Source of the DNA: Patescibacteria group bacterium UBA1370
GTDB taxonomy: Bacteria > Patescibacteriota > Microgenomatia > UBA1400 > PJMF01
Reading direction: 5' to 3'
NCBI GenBank assembly: GCA_002306315.1
Contig: DBRK01000011.1
Coordinates: 1 to 21,530, forward strand
DNA: 21,530 nt
A program made the position numbers and the translations under genes. How positions within the stretch are numbered: the first letter of the stretch is position 1; each line of letters begins with the position of its first letter. This document shows positions 21,463 through 21,530 of the stretch, in pieces. The notes below the pieces were generated by a model. The model searched no databases. It was not told where the DNA came from and was given only the letters and a program-made list of their open reading frames with translations.

Positions 21463-21530
21463 CTACTGCAAAATTTTTTCTGGATTTACTAGAACTCGTG
21501 CAGAAAGTGTGAATCCAAGACTATTCTCAT

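Noticed and set aside
1..21530. UGA recoding (SR1/Gracilibacteria type)
   Set aside because: TGA ends ychF, the M24 peptidase, lspA and other genes at positions matching family lengths.
1..21530. CRISPR arrays, insertion sequences, prophage or defence genes
   Set aside because: No regularly spaced direct repeats, transposase, integrase or recognisable defence protein was found.

Overview
The window looks like a compact bacterial chromosome segment of mixed base composition, probably from a small-genome lineage of the Patescibacteria/CPR type. That placement is an inference from several cues. rpsF-ssb-rpsR is followed directly by a protease instead of rplI. Release factor 1 has a short N-terminus. 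Neither tRNA gene encodes its CCA end. Many start codons sit 6-10 nt after a -10 box and have no Shine-Dalgarno sequence. TGA, TAG and TAA all end real genes, so the UGA-recoded CPR lineages (SR1/Gracilibacteria) are unlikely.

Layout: 1-2415 holds the 3' part of ychF, then the rpsF-ssb-rpsR ribosomal/SSB cluster, which has a folded 5' leader and an intrinsic terminator. 2459-4976 holds two membrane-anchored proteases (S41/CtpA-like and HtrA-like), each with its own promoter. 5031-8812 is a minus-strand block: hisS, an EamA-type transporter, rpmE and prfA. 8813-9052 is a divergent control region between hisS and a MazG-like pyrophosphatase gene. On the hisS side it carries a near-consensus promoter and an RNA leader with mutually exclusive terminator and antiterminator helices. 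9479-9851 holds a probably frameshifted small gene, tRNA-Ala(CGC) and its terminator. 9906-12308 (minus) encodes an M24 peptidase, a secreted beta-rich protein and an anchored Ig-like-domain protein. 12512-14595 (plus) encodes a metallo-beta-lactamase-fold hydrolase and the replicative helicase DnaB. 14646-15849 holds small membrane or unknown proteins around tRNA-Leu(CAA). 15961-18713 is a plus-strand run: an Lgt-like protein, LspA, an RluA-family pseudouridine synthase and a phosphoribosyltransferase. 18714-19952 is an AT-rich insert with a candidate structured ncRNA and a divergent Maf-like ORF. The window ends with glyA, preceded by a possible 15-codon leader peptide.

Most genes are housekeeping: translation (S6, S18, L31, RF1, HisRS, two tRNAs, pseudouridine synthase, YchF), replication (SSB, DnaB), envelope protein quality control and processing (S41, HtrA, LspA, Lgt-like), and nucleotide or one-carbon metabolism (MazG-like, PRT, SHMT). 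The most unusual material is non-coding. It comprises the ~240-nt promoter-to-terminator RNA at about 18859-19098, the attenuator-like hisS leader, the paired GCTTTCCG elements in the divergent promoter region at 12342-12416, and the recurring near-leaderless promoter/start geometry. No CRISPR array, transposase, integrase or prophage gene was seen.
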